Part shown: positions 46,740-58,789 of the stretch, piece by piece
Layout of the letters: the number at the start of each line of letters is the position of its first letter
Position numbering within the stretch: the stretch's first letter is position 1
From: Metallyticus violacea
Taxonomy: Eukaryota; Arthropoda; Insecta; Mantodea; Metallyticidae
Reading direction: 5' to 3'
DNA: 64,000 nucleotides
Assembly (NCBI GenBank): GCA_030762175.1
Contig: CM060831.1
Location: 82,801,501 to 82,865,500, forward strand
Program-made: the position numbers and the translations under genes
Notes under the pieces: model-generated
What the model was told of the DNA's origin: nothing
The model's database searches: none
The model's input: only the letters and a program-made list of their open reading frames with translations

Positions 46740-47280
46740 GGATATGCTTTCTCATATCTGTAGTATTTCCCAGTTACGTTACTGCATGCAGGTACGACAT
46801 GCTGGTAATTAATATGAAAACATGATTAAAACTTTCCAGGCACAAGCAGCCAATTTATTTATTGTTGATGATGATGCAAAACATTCACATAAGTATGCAA
46901 TACAAAAAAAAATCCACGTCTTACTTAACACCATCCTCAAGGCAACCTGCGCGCAGCAATCTTGGAACTCACTGTGCACAAGCACATCTCTTGTGCAACT
47001 TTTCAGTTACCAACGTTTGGGTGGCTTCCAGTGAAATTTTCTGAGATTCTTAAATCATCTCTAACAATGATAGCTAATTGGAGCCCCGGATTCACTTTAC
47101 TAAATATTTATTGTCTTTGTTCTTTATAACATTTTTAACCATCTTCGAGCTGCCCTATAAGAAAAATCAAACTCGCTAGACCTCCTGTTACAATATATAA
47201 GACTCAGTTGAAGATTTGTTGCGACGAAAACTGAATTTCACAGCAGCATATTGGTTTTTACGTGTCACCTCCATGTTACC
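46740..47280. other. No gene recognised
   Basis: Two overlapping open frames of 60-70 codons (46822-47044) have no recognisable domain. Confidence 0.4.
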
Positions 47281-47288
47281 GTAGACTG

Positions 47289-47560
47289 CCACGGGTGGCT
47301 AAGGTCGTCAAGGCGCGGACTCATGAGCGGGAGGTCTGGGGTTCGATTCCCACAAGGACCGTGCTCCCCGACTGAGGTTTTTCTCAGTGTTCATAAAGGG
47401 CAAATGTCTGATAGATATCTTAAATTTAGGTCTGGGGCGCTTCTTTCCTTAAAATTATTCTTTCCCAGTATATCATTTCATGAATCATTCATCGCTGTCC
47501 ACCACCCGTGATCCCTTAACAGTTAAAACGGGTGGTGAAAATTATTAAAATGTTGTTGAT
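47289..47560 (+). mobile_element. SINE-2 copy, best preserved
   Basis: Head gccacgggtggctaaggtcg, B box ggggttcgattcccac (47339), conserved body ccgactgaggtttttctcag, and a 3' part ending in a perfect 10 bp inverted repeat (caccacccgt at 47500-47509, acgggtggtg at 47528-47537). The tRNA-like head resembles tRNA-Leu or -Ser in having a long spacing between boxes. Confidence 0.85.
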
Positions 47561-48025
47561 GGGACTGAACGTGTTTCAACTAGTACATCTCTAAAGGGCG
47601 GGCACCGCAAGTGATAACAATGTAAGGTGTACATTATGCCTTATGTAACAAGATATTGTGAATTTAAATCTTAGCGCAATATGACATTATTTATTTCAAT
47701 AGCATTCGAATTTTGGTTAATGCATGCTTAAGTTGTATCAGATGTTTTAGAATGTAGTGGAAGAGAGAGAGAGAGAGACCTATACTGAAATTCACGAAAG
47801 GCCACTGACGATCTTTCAACAGGGTAAAAAATTAATTATAATTAAGAATTCATTTAAAACTTTATTTTGTGGGAAATAACAAGTCTGCAGGGTAATTCTG
47901 CTGCGAATTTCGAAGTAATGCAGCTATTGCGGTTGTACCCATAAAACGATATATGCAAATCTCCATTCAACTAATGCACTAAAATAACAATGAACAATAT
48001 TAAATTATACACACATACGTGTCTG

Positions 48026-48740
48026 TTAACGCTTTAGCGGTCGCAATTTTTGTTTTATCTCAACAATCTTGACATATAACCATCAATTAACCAACGAATC
48101 ATTCAGTTCGTTAACCAGCAAAATATCCAAATATGGGAGGTGAGGTTCAACTTAAAGCGAAAATTTCAAAGTCGCTCTATGCACCGCAATGTTTCTTTTT
48201 TCTCAACGAAAATCGGTATATACCATTAAAATAAATCAATAAAATTAGTTTCGGAAAATCTGTGAATTTAGTCCATTACCTGAAATCTACAATTTAAAAA
48301 TCACTCTAGCGACACCATTTTTTTTTTTTTAAATAAAACTGGGTATATAACATTTTAATAAAATGGATAGCTTCGGACTATTCAAAATAAGAATAGTTTC
48401 TGAAATCAGGGCAATCGGGCCATTAGGAGTGAAAATCGATATTTAAAGAGTGGGGGCAAAGGAAATTTAAAAATCACCATATCGACTGCGATTTTTTTTA
48501 AAGGAAATTTGGAATATGCTAATGAAATAAAATAGGAAAACCGTTTCTGAAAATCAGTAAATTCAGATTATTAATTATATGAATAACATGAAACACAAAA
48601 TTTAAAAATTACTTTAGCGGTAATAATATTCGTTTTTTCACAACAAAACTTGGCACATACCATTTAAATAAAATAGGAACAATAGTTTCTGAAAATTAGG
48701 GAAATTGGGACATTAGGAGTTGTAGCCTATTTTTAACACT
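48026..48740. repeat. Diverged tandem array, about 5 units of ~130-175 bp
   Basis: Units start near 48026, 48165, 48292, 48467 and 48600. Each has the series: (a/t)tttaaaaatcactctagcg, then an A/T run, then a ggtatataccatt-like stretch, aataaaataggaa, and agtttctgaaaatcaggg. Identity between units is moderate, so the array is old. Confidence 0.7.
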
Positions 48741-48749
48741 GAAATTTAT

Positions 48750-49940
48750 AATTCACTGAGCATATAAACTGTATTTATTTAGATGTATATGATTTATATA
48801 TGACAAAAACATGGTCATGAAGATAGCAATTGTGAAATGTTAATGTAATATCTGTGTGAGAATTCAATTTATATTTAAGAGCACTCTGAAATGACCTTCA
48901 GAAAATGTTTGTGTTACTTGCTTTTATTACAATAGCATTTAAATTAAATTTCAAAGTCACTAAATATCAATGGAACTTTAAATGTATATTGTTGATTGCT
49001 TTCCAAGTACATTGTAATTCTTTTAAAATAGTAACACATTTTCGTTTTATTTACTACATGTGAACTTCCTGTATTTAATATAGAAAATAATTCAAACCTT
49101 TATTATTTCTCTCTATTTTACTGAGGCTCAGTTCATAAATATGGCTAGAGTTAAAAACGTTTTAAAACACCTACACAGAACATCTTTATCTGTTTCATTG
49201 AATTCTTTTGATTAATAGTGTACCATTAATTTTGTGGCTTAATCTCAATAATAATCATTCTAAAACTGTGATTTTTCTTTTGTATACTTGTTGATTTTTA
49301 ATTATATTTTCCTTACTTTTGAAATTTAGAGTAATTTCATTATATGCTTTTATTTTCATGTGATTTTGAAGGGAAAATAACCAATAAACATAGTTAATTA
49401 ATGTATTATAGTTCAATTTTTTTTAATTAGTTACCTTTAGAGTTTGTCATGTTAATAAACACACAGTAATTTTATTATATATTTCATTAATTAATAAAGT
49501 CTTAATTTTGATTTTATATATAATTTTTTTTTTCCCAAGTTATTCTACTTGCTGAGGAATTTGCTTAGTTTATGCAGTTACTTCACGATAAGACTCGGAT
49601 TCAGAGTGGGGCTAGGGCCCTCCCTCTCAGATAATATGATAAATTATAAAGTTTTGTGTGTTCCTGTGCTATGTACCTCTTGCACTCATTATTTTCCGTT
49701 GTCAAATAACAATTGTGTTGCTTTTTACATAATTATTTAATTTAGTTAGCAACTGTTTTAGTATATTGTTAATTTTGATATATCCATGTAGGGTAGTCGA
49801 TTGGGACACCCTGTTAAATATTTCTGGATCTGGGCCTGTGCGTGATGGACTTTTAACATTTGTAGTTGCTACAGGTATCTTAATTCAATAGTTTATATTA
49901 CCTGTCAGCAGCAGAGAGCTCTTAGGCCTAAGCCTGATGA
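48750..49940. other. No gene recognised
   Basis: AT-rich, with a short (ATG)n at 49934-49953. Nothing supported. Confidence 0.4.
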
Positions 49941-49949
49941 TGATGATGA

Positions 49950-50460
49950 TGTATGGAAACGCACATCATAAACTCCAAAACCACCATTATGTCAAAATAA
50001 CAAATAATGAATTGCTTGCAGAACTGAAGTCATTTTGTTCACAGCTGTTATAATGAGATTGCTATTTCAAAAATCCTTCTTGCTTATAGGCACTTAATTA
50101 ATTTGGCAGAATGCAGCGCCTCTTTCAGTATGAGGTTTAGTGAACTCAGCAATTTTCTTTTCATCTTTCTGCACAACATGAACCAACAACTTGGCATCAG
50201 GACACTTTGCACATTACATCAGTAGAATGTATTAAGTACTGGTGCTCATTCAGATAGGTGAAGAAATGTAACTTTATTTTCATCTCTATTTTAACCAAAA
50301 AATTAAACCACCATTTGGACTGCAAAAAATTACATAACCATTCGATTCATGAGCAACTTGTTTCCAAGGGGACAACTGGATTGATAGATGATTATGGACA
50401 TATGAAAATGACTTGCATTTAGGACAGTGTGAAAATGTACTTCCAGAAATTGTATAATAC
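49950..50460 (-). repeat. Dispersed repeat R, copy 3
   Basis: Minus-strand blocks KQVAHESNGYVIFCSPNGGL, AKCPDAKLLVHVVQKDEKKI and AEFTKPHTERGAAFCQIN are protein-like, with stops between them. Just beyond it a 25-base unit (ataatggtttacatccatag...) is repeated at 50473 and 50506. Confidence 0.55.
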
Positions 50461-50539
50461 TTAAATTTTATTATAATGGTTTACATCCATAGAAGATCCA
50501 TCCATATAATGGTTTACATCCATAGAAGATGATCTTTGT

Positions 50540-51550
50540 GTAAAATGGTAAGCCCTTTTTCAGTGTTGCTATTTTCTGGCATACTATTACTTGACAATTT
50601 GCTCTCAAAGGCAGTTCGTTAAATTGTAAAATTTATTTATTAAAATATTTTATTATATTGCAGCAATCCATTAAAAATACACACAATTCATTCCAGAATT
50701 ATAAGCAACAATTCATAAAATGTTTTCATGCATAATTAATAGCAGATTGTTCATTTTCTTTTTTTCTTTTTACAGATAAGTTTGTACATTTTTTAACTAA
50801 TATTACACCATTTAGTTCCTTGATATCAAGCTCTATATTAACATTAAATGATATCTTAATATTTATTTAATGTTTGCCGACAGCCAAGGAAGGCATTATC
50901 CTTGTTCACAGATGCTGCTGCCTAAAATACACAAAGGCCACTGAGGTGGGTTGATATAAATGAGGAGGGAGATTTCTGTCTGTTCAACCTGAGCCATAAG
51001 TGGTATATTGTCTATTCTCATTACAAGTTGATTTGTCAAAGTTAATTATTCATACACTTCTGCAGTAGTTATGTTAGTATTTGTGTCTTCTGCTAGCATG
51101 CCTACACAACTAAGTTAGTGTTATGTTCTGCTACAAAAAAAGGTGGTGGAGAAGGTACCAATAGGAGCAGATGTAAACAGTTTGCAGTGCTCCCACCAGA
51201 ATCTACAAATGTAAAATGAACAAGTAATAGAATGGAAGAACCAGCCAATATTCATTGTTATGGTAGCTATGGAGCTGTATGTAGTTTTAATCATGTAGTG
51301 AATAATTGTGCACTATAAAACAGTCATTAGCCAAACAGTGAATAGCATTATATCAATATTTATTTAAAACAATTCTGAAAACAGCATGTTAATTTTCACA
51401 TTAAGAGTAGTCACACCTGCTCTTACAACCTTGAAGCTTTAGAGAAAAGGTAATGATTTGGTAGATTATTATGCTGAATAAAATGTAATATATTGCAGGT
51501 GACTTTGCAATTCCAGTACCAATAGGGGTGTCATTTATTTCTATCTGGTT
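50540..51550. other. No gene recognised
   Basis: AT-rich intergenic sequence without a supported feature. Confidence 0.4.
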
Positions 51551-51559
51551 TAAATTCCA

Positions 51560-51735
51560 AACCTAAAAATTGGGATTGCATTACTAAAATAACCTTTCAA
51601 ATATACATAATATAAGTCATTATCCCCATTTGAGCACCAATAGCAGACTTAAACCAGAAATACAAACTTATAGCAAGAGGTTCAAACTATATCAACAGAA
51701 AGGCATTGGTTGGTTGTAATACAACTTATTAGCAT
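51560..51735. repeat. Diverged third copy of part of the 2.1 kb repeat
   Basis: Aligns with 3900-4040 and 22440-22580 (aaatatacataata..., ccccatttga..., aaactatatcaa). Confidence 0.6.
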
Positions 51736-52370
51736 TCTCATTGTCCGTCAATCCCACGTGGGTTGGGATTCATTGTAAAACTATTTCTGATCTGGATTAT
51801 GATTATTTTTCTTATATCATTTATAGCAATTGTTTATATGCAGCTGTAATTATTTTACTTTGTAGTGCACATGGTCATAATAAAATGAAGCCTAAAATGT
51901 AAGTGTATGTAATATTTGTTCCCTGAACTATATTCATTTATAAAGGATCTTGTGGTTTATTAGTTAAAGTAGCACCAGCAATTGTCATTTAATGTAACTT
52001 GTATCACATGGCTCTATTTTCATGGAGAAAGTGACCAAAGAGCAGTTACCACATTATTGAATTATCCACAGTTTAGTTAGTTTGAAGAGGAAATGGGATG
52101 ACAGAAAATTTGCATTTGGTTTTGTAAGGTGGTGGTAGTGTTATGGTGTAGGTTACTTAAAATGACAAAATTTGCCCCTGATTTTCTCTTAATGATATGT
52201 TAGGGAAGTTAATTTGGGCATTCCGTAGTGTATTGAAAGAATGACTAACAGAAGCACATGGGCTGTGATTATACATCATATTGTGCTCCACCCTGAAGTT
52301 TATGGATGTTCACTCTCCAGTGAAAGTATAACATATATGACTAATGTTACAGGCTTGTTCTCGGTCATCA
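51735..52370. repeat. Inverted copy of 5180-5800
   Basis: Includes the LINE-J RNase H fragment (minus strand here) at its left end. Between 52380 and 52680 no feature was recognised. Confidence 0.75.
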
Positions 52371-53227
52371 TGTCATTTTTCATTGTTTGTCATTCATCTT
52401 CAGATAAATTTTAATGCATTTTGTGCCTACCATTCCATTCAAAACAATACAGCCACTATTAAGCCAAAACTTAATTAAAAGACAGCAAGCACGGTTGGGC
52501 AATTGGAGATATGGTAACCAGAGGCAGTTTGGATTTACAACTAAATCTAATGTGCCATCAATTCCAATGTGCATCCAAATTTTTATTTGTTTTTAAATGT
52601 TGCTACTTAGCATAGAAACATATGCTACATGTACTCTATATAGTGACAATGTTTGTTCCTATTTGATTTTCTTGCCAAGTTCAGTTATAATATCATTCCC
52701 AATGGCCACTAGCAAGCAAAATATCACTTGTGATATGAATTTTAATCTTGACACAAAGAGATTTCAAATCATTCAAAGAATGTTTTTAACTGTAACAAAG
52801 GCAACAAGAGACAATTTGTTCTAAATACTACTGTAAGCATTACTAATGGTATGCATTAAATATCAACTGCATTAACACCCGATATGTCATTAAAAAACTA
52901 ATAAAATGTGTGTTCTCGCAATGCTAAGATAAATGTTTCCCTCATTTTTTCTACAAAGTGCAAAGTTATGAAACTTTAAGCACTAACAATTCCAAAGATG
53001 GTTTTACTCAATAAATCCAATCCTACTAAATGTTCAATGTGTCCTCATTAATACCAACAGTTTACTTATGAGATGATTGGACAATGCTGTTACAGCATAT
53101 TTCAGTTTATATCGGTGCATTACTTATGGGTGAGAGATGTTTTCAAATATTACATGCCTACATACATCCTTTTTCACTAACTTCACAATCATGTGTTTTA
53201 CTGCTTGTGCATCAAAACATATCTAGT

Positions 53228-53418
53228 TTAATTAGATACCTGGGTAAAGCTCTTCTCACAAACTTCATAATTACATTTCTGGATAAAGCTCTTCCCACAA
53301 AACTCACATTTGTGTGACTTTTTATCCTCATTAATCAAAATATGTCTCTTTAAATTATATACAGAAGTAAAGCTCTTCTTACAAACTTCACATTTATGCG
53401 GTTTCTTACCCTCATGAA
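53228..53418 (-). pseudogene. Decayed zinc fingers downstream of the stop of gene B
   Basis: In the next frame the sequence continues LIHEGKKPHKCEVCKKSF, NLKRHILI, SHKCEFCGKSF and a truncated finger. A single-base loss (gaatcaaagatg instead of gaatcaaaagatg) put a stop in frame at 53419. The same short form, one base less, occurs in gene A near 6968. Confidence 0.75.
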
Positions 53419-54883
53419 TCAAAGATGTGTCCCAAAATGAAATTGCTGGGTAAAGCTCTTCCCACAAACTTCAAAATTATGTGGTTTCTTACCCTCATGA
53501 ATCAAAAGATGTGTCCTTAAATTACATTTCTGGGTAAACCCCTTCCCACAAACTTCACATTTATGCGGTTTCTTACCCTCATGAATCAAAAGATGTCTCG
53601 TTAAATTAGATTTTCCGTTAAAGCTCTTCCCACAAACTTCACATTTATATGGTTTCTTACTCTCATGAATAATAAGATGTGTCCTAAAATTAGATTTCTG
53701 GGTAAAGCTCTTCCCACAAACTTCACATTTATGTGGTTTCTTACCCTCATGAATCAAAAGATGTGTCCTAAAATGATATTTCTGGGTAAAGCTCTTCCCA
53801 CAAACTTCACACTTATGTGGTTTCTTACCCTCATGAATCAAAAGATGTCTTTTTAAACTAGATATAGAGGTAAAGCCTTTCTCACAAATTTCACATTTAT
53901 TTGGTTTTTCATCCTCATGAATCAAAATATGTGTCCTTAAATTACATTTATGGGTAAAACTCTTTCCACAAACTTCACATTTATGTGGTTTCCCACCCTC
54001 ATGAATCAAAAGATGTCTCCTTAAAGCAGATACGTAGTTAAAACTCTTCCCACAAAATTCACATTTATATGGTTTCTTACCCTCATGCATCAAAAGATGT
54101 TTGCTGAAATAAGATGCGTGTGTAAAGCTTTTATCACAAATTTCACATTTATGTGGTTTCCCACCCTCATGAAAAAAAAGATGTGTCCTAAAATTAGATT
54201 TTCGGGTAAAGCTCTTCCCACAAACTTCACATTTATGTGGTTTCTTACCCTCATGAATCAAAAGATGTGTCCTAAAAGTAGATTTATGGGTAAAGCTCTT
54301 TCCGCAAACTTCACATTTATGTGGTTTCTTACCCTCATGAATCAAAAGATGTGCCCCAAAATGAGATTTCTGGTTAAAGCTCTTCCCACAAACTTCACAT
54401 TTATGTGGTTTCTTACCCTCATGAATCAAAAGATGTGTCCTAAAATTAGATTTCTGGGTAAAGCTCTTCCCACAAACTTCACATTTATGTGGTTTCTTAC
54501 CCTCATGAATCAAAAGATGTGTCCTAAAACTAGATTTCTGGGTAAAGCTCTTCCCACAAATTTCACATTTATGTGATTTTTTACCCTCGTGCATCAAATG
54601 GTGTGTTCTTAAACATTGGGCTTCGCTATAGCACTTCCCACAAAATTCACAATTATGTGCTTCCTTATGGTCTTTTAAGTATCCTTCAGTTATCATTTTA
54701 TTTTTTTGATGTTCATGAATTGATGTGTGGATTTTTATAGATAAAGTGGTGGTGTAAGTGCTATCATATAATTTACAGGAGAATATCTGCTTCTTTGTGT
54801 TCTCTTTACAATCCTGCATATCTTCAATAAAAGAAGTGTTGGATAAGTTTCTCAAACATCTGGACAGGTCTTCTTTATTTGGC
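53419..54883 (-). CDS. C2H2 zinc-finger protein B, terminal exon with 14 fingers
   Basis: Paralogue of the 7015-8266 exon, with the same acceptor (ttcacatttcag) at 54884 and the same opening PNKEDLSRCL. One degenerate finger (FSCKLYDST) is followed by 14 intact C2H2 fingers and a fifteenth that has lost its first cysteine (HNFEVC). Linkers are almost all IHEGKKPHKCEVCGKSF; recognition stretches differ (TQKSSFRT, NQKSHFGA, THKSTFRT, NYVSALRR, TSISSLKR, NGKSNLTR). The first finger, broken in gene A, is intact here (NCEFCGKCY). Only the part from 54883 is exon; upstream coding exons are not seen up to the right edge. Nuclear DNA-binding role by family; target unknown. Confidence 0.85.
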
Positions 54884-55369
54884 CTGAAATGTGAAGAACA
54901 TAATGATAAAAAAAGGGGAATTGTTTTGTTGCAAACATAAAAATCAAAATATTTTCAGTTTAGACTCATTACTCATTATGGGATTTACAAAACTACATCC
55001 AACTAATATAAATATTTATTAACATCAGAATACAAATTACTCTCCAATGTTGCTACTACTGTTCACTTATTTAGTTTGTAACACTTATTCTAATCAATCC
55101 AATGATACCTAAAGCTCATGCTTTTGGTCAATGTAGAATAATACTCAAGAATTTTAAATGTTTATTAAGATCTTGGAGAATGTAATTTTCATGCTACTGT
55201 ACACATATGTGAAGAAAATTATTATTAGTACCCTTGTTACTTAAATTTAACAATAATAAGATTGTCAACCATTCTTTATACACAGCACCAGTATAATTAA
55301 AGATTTGTGATATGGAACGTTTATAGAAATGGCAAACTACTTCATCTTTTAACATTTGTAGGTGCTAAG

Positions 55370-57130
55370 TGTAACTAAATTCAAATGATTCATATGTTCT
55401 GTAAGGTACCAGAAGAGAATTAGGCATAACTAAATGATGATGATAGGTGTGGATCTGTGTAAACCAACACTGCCATTTTGTCAAAAGTAATAAAGAATCA
55501 GTTGCTTTTAAAACTGGATAATGTTCAACTTGCTCATAACAGTACACTGCTGTTATACTGAGAGTGCTAGTTCCAAAATCCTTTGTGCTTACAACCATGA
55601 GACGGGCACTTCCCAGACTCGAACCCTCTAGGCAATTATCGTTGCCCTCTGAATTAAGTGCATGTATGCATATTATGTATTGTTTTATTTTGTTGAGGTG
55701 AGGAGCCTTTAGAATTTTTTTTAGAGGAGCGAACCAGCTGTCATATTAGTTTTGACGGTTGCACCGGAAAGTAGCATTGCTTGTTAGAGGGACGGTATAC
55801 AATACTAAGAGAGGTCAGAACAGAGCAGCCATAGGCGACAATACAGGAAAACGGTTTGGCGCGATAAAACGGAGTAGCCGTGGACGACAATAGAGAAACA
55901 GTTGACCGCGAAACTGATAGCGAACTAGAAGCTAAAGTAACCTACGGGAAGAATTTTTTGGAATAATTAAGTACTATCCATCTGTGCTCGGTTATTAGGT
56001 TATGTCTATCGATAATCATTTATTAGTAGAAAAAACGAAAATCTGGTGCGGAGAACTTTCCTTATAAAAAAAAACTGTTGGAGTGGTGAGAAACAAAAGT
56101 GCATGTGAGCTTAGTTCCGGCACCTCGAAGAACTTCTTAAGACTTCCTCAACAAGTCCAGATTGGGAACCCTGAGCCACAGAGCAATTGAATAAATCAAG
56201 GCTGTTATCGTCAAAACAAGTGTATTCATTCATAACCATCTTTCCATCTCCTTTTCCCTCGGGACAAGAAATTTGTTTCCAAAATACCAGCTTAACATTA
56301 GCCGGAGCATTGAGGAAACCCCAGCATTAAGACACCATCAAATGAGCAGTGAGTGGGCGGAGAAGAAAGTCCACACGTCATCCATAGATTAACCGAATTC
56401 TTTGTTAATCTAACGCATCATCCATACTTCCACATCCCCCTACTCACCATTGTTCAACCGCTCCAAAAGAGTTTACAAACTTGTGGTTGTTTGCAACTAT
56501 AAGAAACTGCCACAACCACTAAATAAATTTCATAGAAGGCAGGACCTCTTTCATCTTTATTACCTCAACAATTTTCTTTTAACCTTTCAGTGCAACTTAA
56601 ATCAACCAGCTATAATGCGGGCATTTTGCATGTTTCATCAGTAGTAGGTATCAAGTGCTGGACTCATTAAAAGGAGAACACTCAATAGTAAAGAAATATA
56701 ACTCCATTTTCATTTTTGGTTTGCCCAAAACAACAGCTGAACTTCTATCTGCCACTGCATTAAATATTACATACACAACCAATTCATGAAAATTTAATTT
56801 TTCTGAAAGAGGGATCATTGGATTGCTAGTTGATTATAAGCAAATGGAAAATACTTGGTATAAGATAATATTGCAGCATTTAGGACAGATTAAAAATGTG
56901 CATTTTTAAAGCAAGTGGAGGTGAGTTTCACAAATTTTCTATTTCATTTACCATGCTATCAGTTTTGTTTTTCCCTGGAGTGAGCAAGGTCAACAAGCAA
57001 GCAAGCATGTTTGTTATCTGCTCCACAAAGTGGCAATCAAGTGGGGGTTGGCTGATAGGAAAGCATCACTGTTTGCAAAGTACTTCAATAACTATATTTA
57101 TGATTCCAGGCTGCTTTAGAGATTATATTT
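55370..57130 (-). repeat. Dispersed repeat R, copy 4, split by a 0.9 kb insertion
   Basis: Minus strand 55598-55365 is an open frame with FGTSTLSITAVYCYEQVEHY and LLLLTKWQCWFTQIHTYHH, kept in block A with a frameshift. The rest follows after the insertion (56512-57130). Confidence 0.5.
55605..56512. mobile_element. 0.9 kb insertion absent from block A, type unknown
   Basis: Block A is continuous across this point (about 9020). The edges share acaacca (near 55594 and 56511), a possible short target duplication. The insert is richer in G and C than its surroundings, has two related units of about 43 bases in tandem (from 55827 and 55872; both with gacgacaata-like text), an AATAAA at 56190 and a tRNA-like B box on the minus strand near 55620. 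A solo LTR or a non-autonomous element are both possible; no coding sequence is visible. Confidence 0.6.
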
Positions 57131-57287
57131 GTTAACTTTTTTTTAAACTGAACTACGAGTACAATGATAAGTTCTTTTTCTCGGGCAGCTTCTTAAATAT
57201 CCCATAATTTTGTAAAGTTTTATTTATTAATATTTTACTACTGGAGAAATCCACCAGGGGGTTGTACACAATCAATAAAAGTTTATA

Positions 57288-57868
57288 ATTAATTGATATC
57301 ATTGTATGATTCAGTTGAACTACACACTCTTAAAGCTTCATTTACTTTTCATAAATGTATGGAATGGGTTTCAAGAACATTTAGTTCCCATCTTCAGTCA
57401 GGCTAAAGTTCAACTGTCGGATCATTCGTTGAACAGTGGGAATGTATATTATGCTCTGGTGGCAGTGTGATAAACTTGTAGTTTATATTTTCATCCCCAG
57501 CAATGTCGAAGTTCATTATGCTGTCTTTGTATTTGTAGATGTAGATTTTCTCCCAGGTTGCTAATTCCATAGGTCCTTGTACTGATTTTAATAATTTTGC
57601 TTTATTTATTATGTCGTGATTTTATGTCCACAAATAATATGCTACTGCTGATTTCTCTATTTGCTTGTACTTTATGTTCCTGAAATGTTCCTTTAACCGT
57701 GTGCCTATGTTTCTCTTTGTTTTTCCAATGTAAATTTTTTCACGTTCTGCACAGTTTATTTTGTAAATAACTGATTTTTCTTCTTGTGGAATACTGTCAC
57801 CAACATTATCTATCAGTAAATTTTAACATTAAATCTATTAATCGTGCCAACCAATTAATAAATTAAGT
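57288..57868 (-). mobile_element. PLE with GIY-YIG endonuclease and ribozyme-like 3' end
   Basis: Flanked by the direct repeat agtttata (57280-57287 and 57869-57876); the site is empty in block A (near 9770). The minus strand reads SVIYKINCAEREKIYIGKTK (57780-57720), the GIY-YIG core with the second cysteine changed to Arg; then KAKLLKSVQGPMELATWEKI and MNFDIAGDENINYKFITLPP, followed by the 3' end with a hammerhead-like motif and the terminus gatatcaattaat. The reverse transcriptase is missing (5' truncation). Stop codons are few, so this is among the youngest PLE copies here. Confidence 0.88.
57358..57400 (-). ncRNA. Hammerhead-like motif of a PLE, decayed
   Basis: CTGAAGA - T - GGGAAC/TAAAT/GTTCTT (helix II with two G-T pairs) - GAAA, but helix III has lost its C-G pair (ACCCAT) and helix I has one mismatch (TGA with CCA). 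Confidence 0.5.
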
Positions 57869-58639
57869 AGTTTATAAACTACTATACAAATGTTAAGTGC
57901 AATTAATGCAACTCTTAACAAAATGTGTGCTTTGATAATTTACAATAGATTTTTACTTATCATCATCATTATATTTAGGCATTTTATAACATGAATATTT
58001 ACAATTAACAGTTTGATATCCGGCTGCACATTTATATTGTGTTATGTATAAATGGTCATTCTGATGATACCTTTATATTTATTGTACAATATGAGAACCA
58101 ATCAAAACATCTCATTCTTTGTTTTGTTAGCTACAAAAGAAAAAGAATAAGTTTAAGTATCTTAAAAACTGCATTGTAAGATTGTGCACAATGAAACAGT
58201 GATGATTTCAGGAATAAAGAGAAAGCAAAAGGATCACCAATTCCTATCAATTGGCACAAAAAATGAACACTGTATTGATTTTGCCACATGATTCCCTTGT
58301 CTCTTTTAATGTTGAATCTTTATTCACTGGCATTCCAAAACAAAGACTGCTGGTTTAACTACAGAAATGGCTTAAAAATACGATCACATCAGTAGATGAT
58401 GATGAGTATTACACCATTTTCACAAAATTGTGAATAGACCAAAATTTCTTGACGGTTAATTGAAAAATTTACTAACAAAACTCTGGCTTGGATATGGGTA
58501 ATCCCCTCTCTCCATTTTTGGCAAAATTCATTCCAGAGTACAGTAGAAGTATGCTTAGCAAGGCATTTCCATTTATCTTTAAACATGGTTACATTATGTA
58601 GATGACATATTTGCAACAGTTTATTTATATATAACAGTA

Positions 58640-58735
58640 ATTATAAAAGCAGAAAAGGATAAAACACTAAGAAAAAGTCATACTTGTAATCGCTAGATTT
58701 CAAACTAATAAACTTCTTCTATGGCAAGAAGACTT
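58640..58735 (-). repeat. Dispersed ~110 bp repeat with two-part hairpin, copy 3
   Basis: Partner of 10735-10850 in block B; several hairpin pairs are lost (gctaga, aaact). Confidence 0.5.
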
Positions 58736-58789
58736 GTATTGGTATATATTTGCTATATATAGGAAACCGAGGTTGTGCAGTAATCACAT

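Noticed and set aside
47251..47511. 86-codon plus-strand open frame
   Set aside because: Lies almost wholly within SINE-2 and is not codon-like.
49930..49965. CTGATGATG...GGAAAC resembling a hammerhead core
   Set aside because: The CTGATGA falls in an (ATG)n run, helix II does not pair, and no PLE tail follows.
54085..54576. 163-codon plus-strand open frame of repeated MCPKxRFxGKALPTNFTFMWF text
   Set aside because: It is the antisense of the zinc-finger array; periodic 84-base units keep several frames open. The plus-strand frames at 53665-53856 and 6868-7155 are the same effect.
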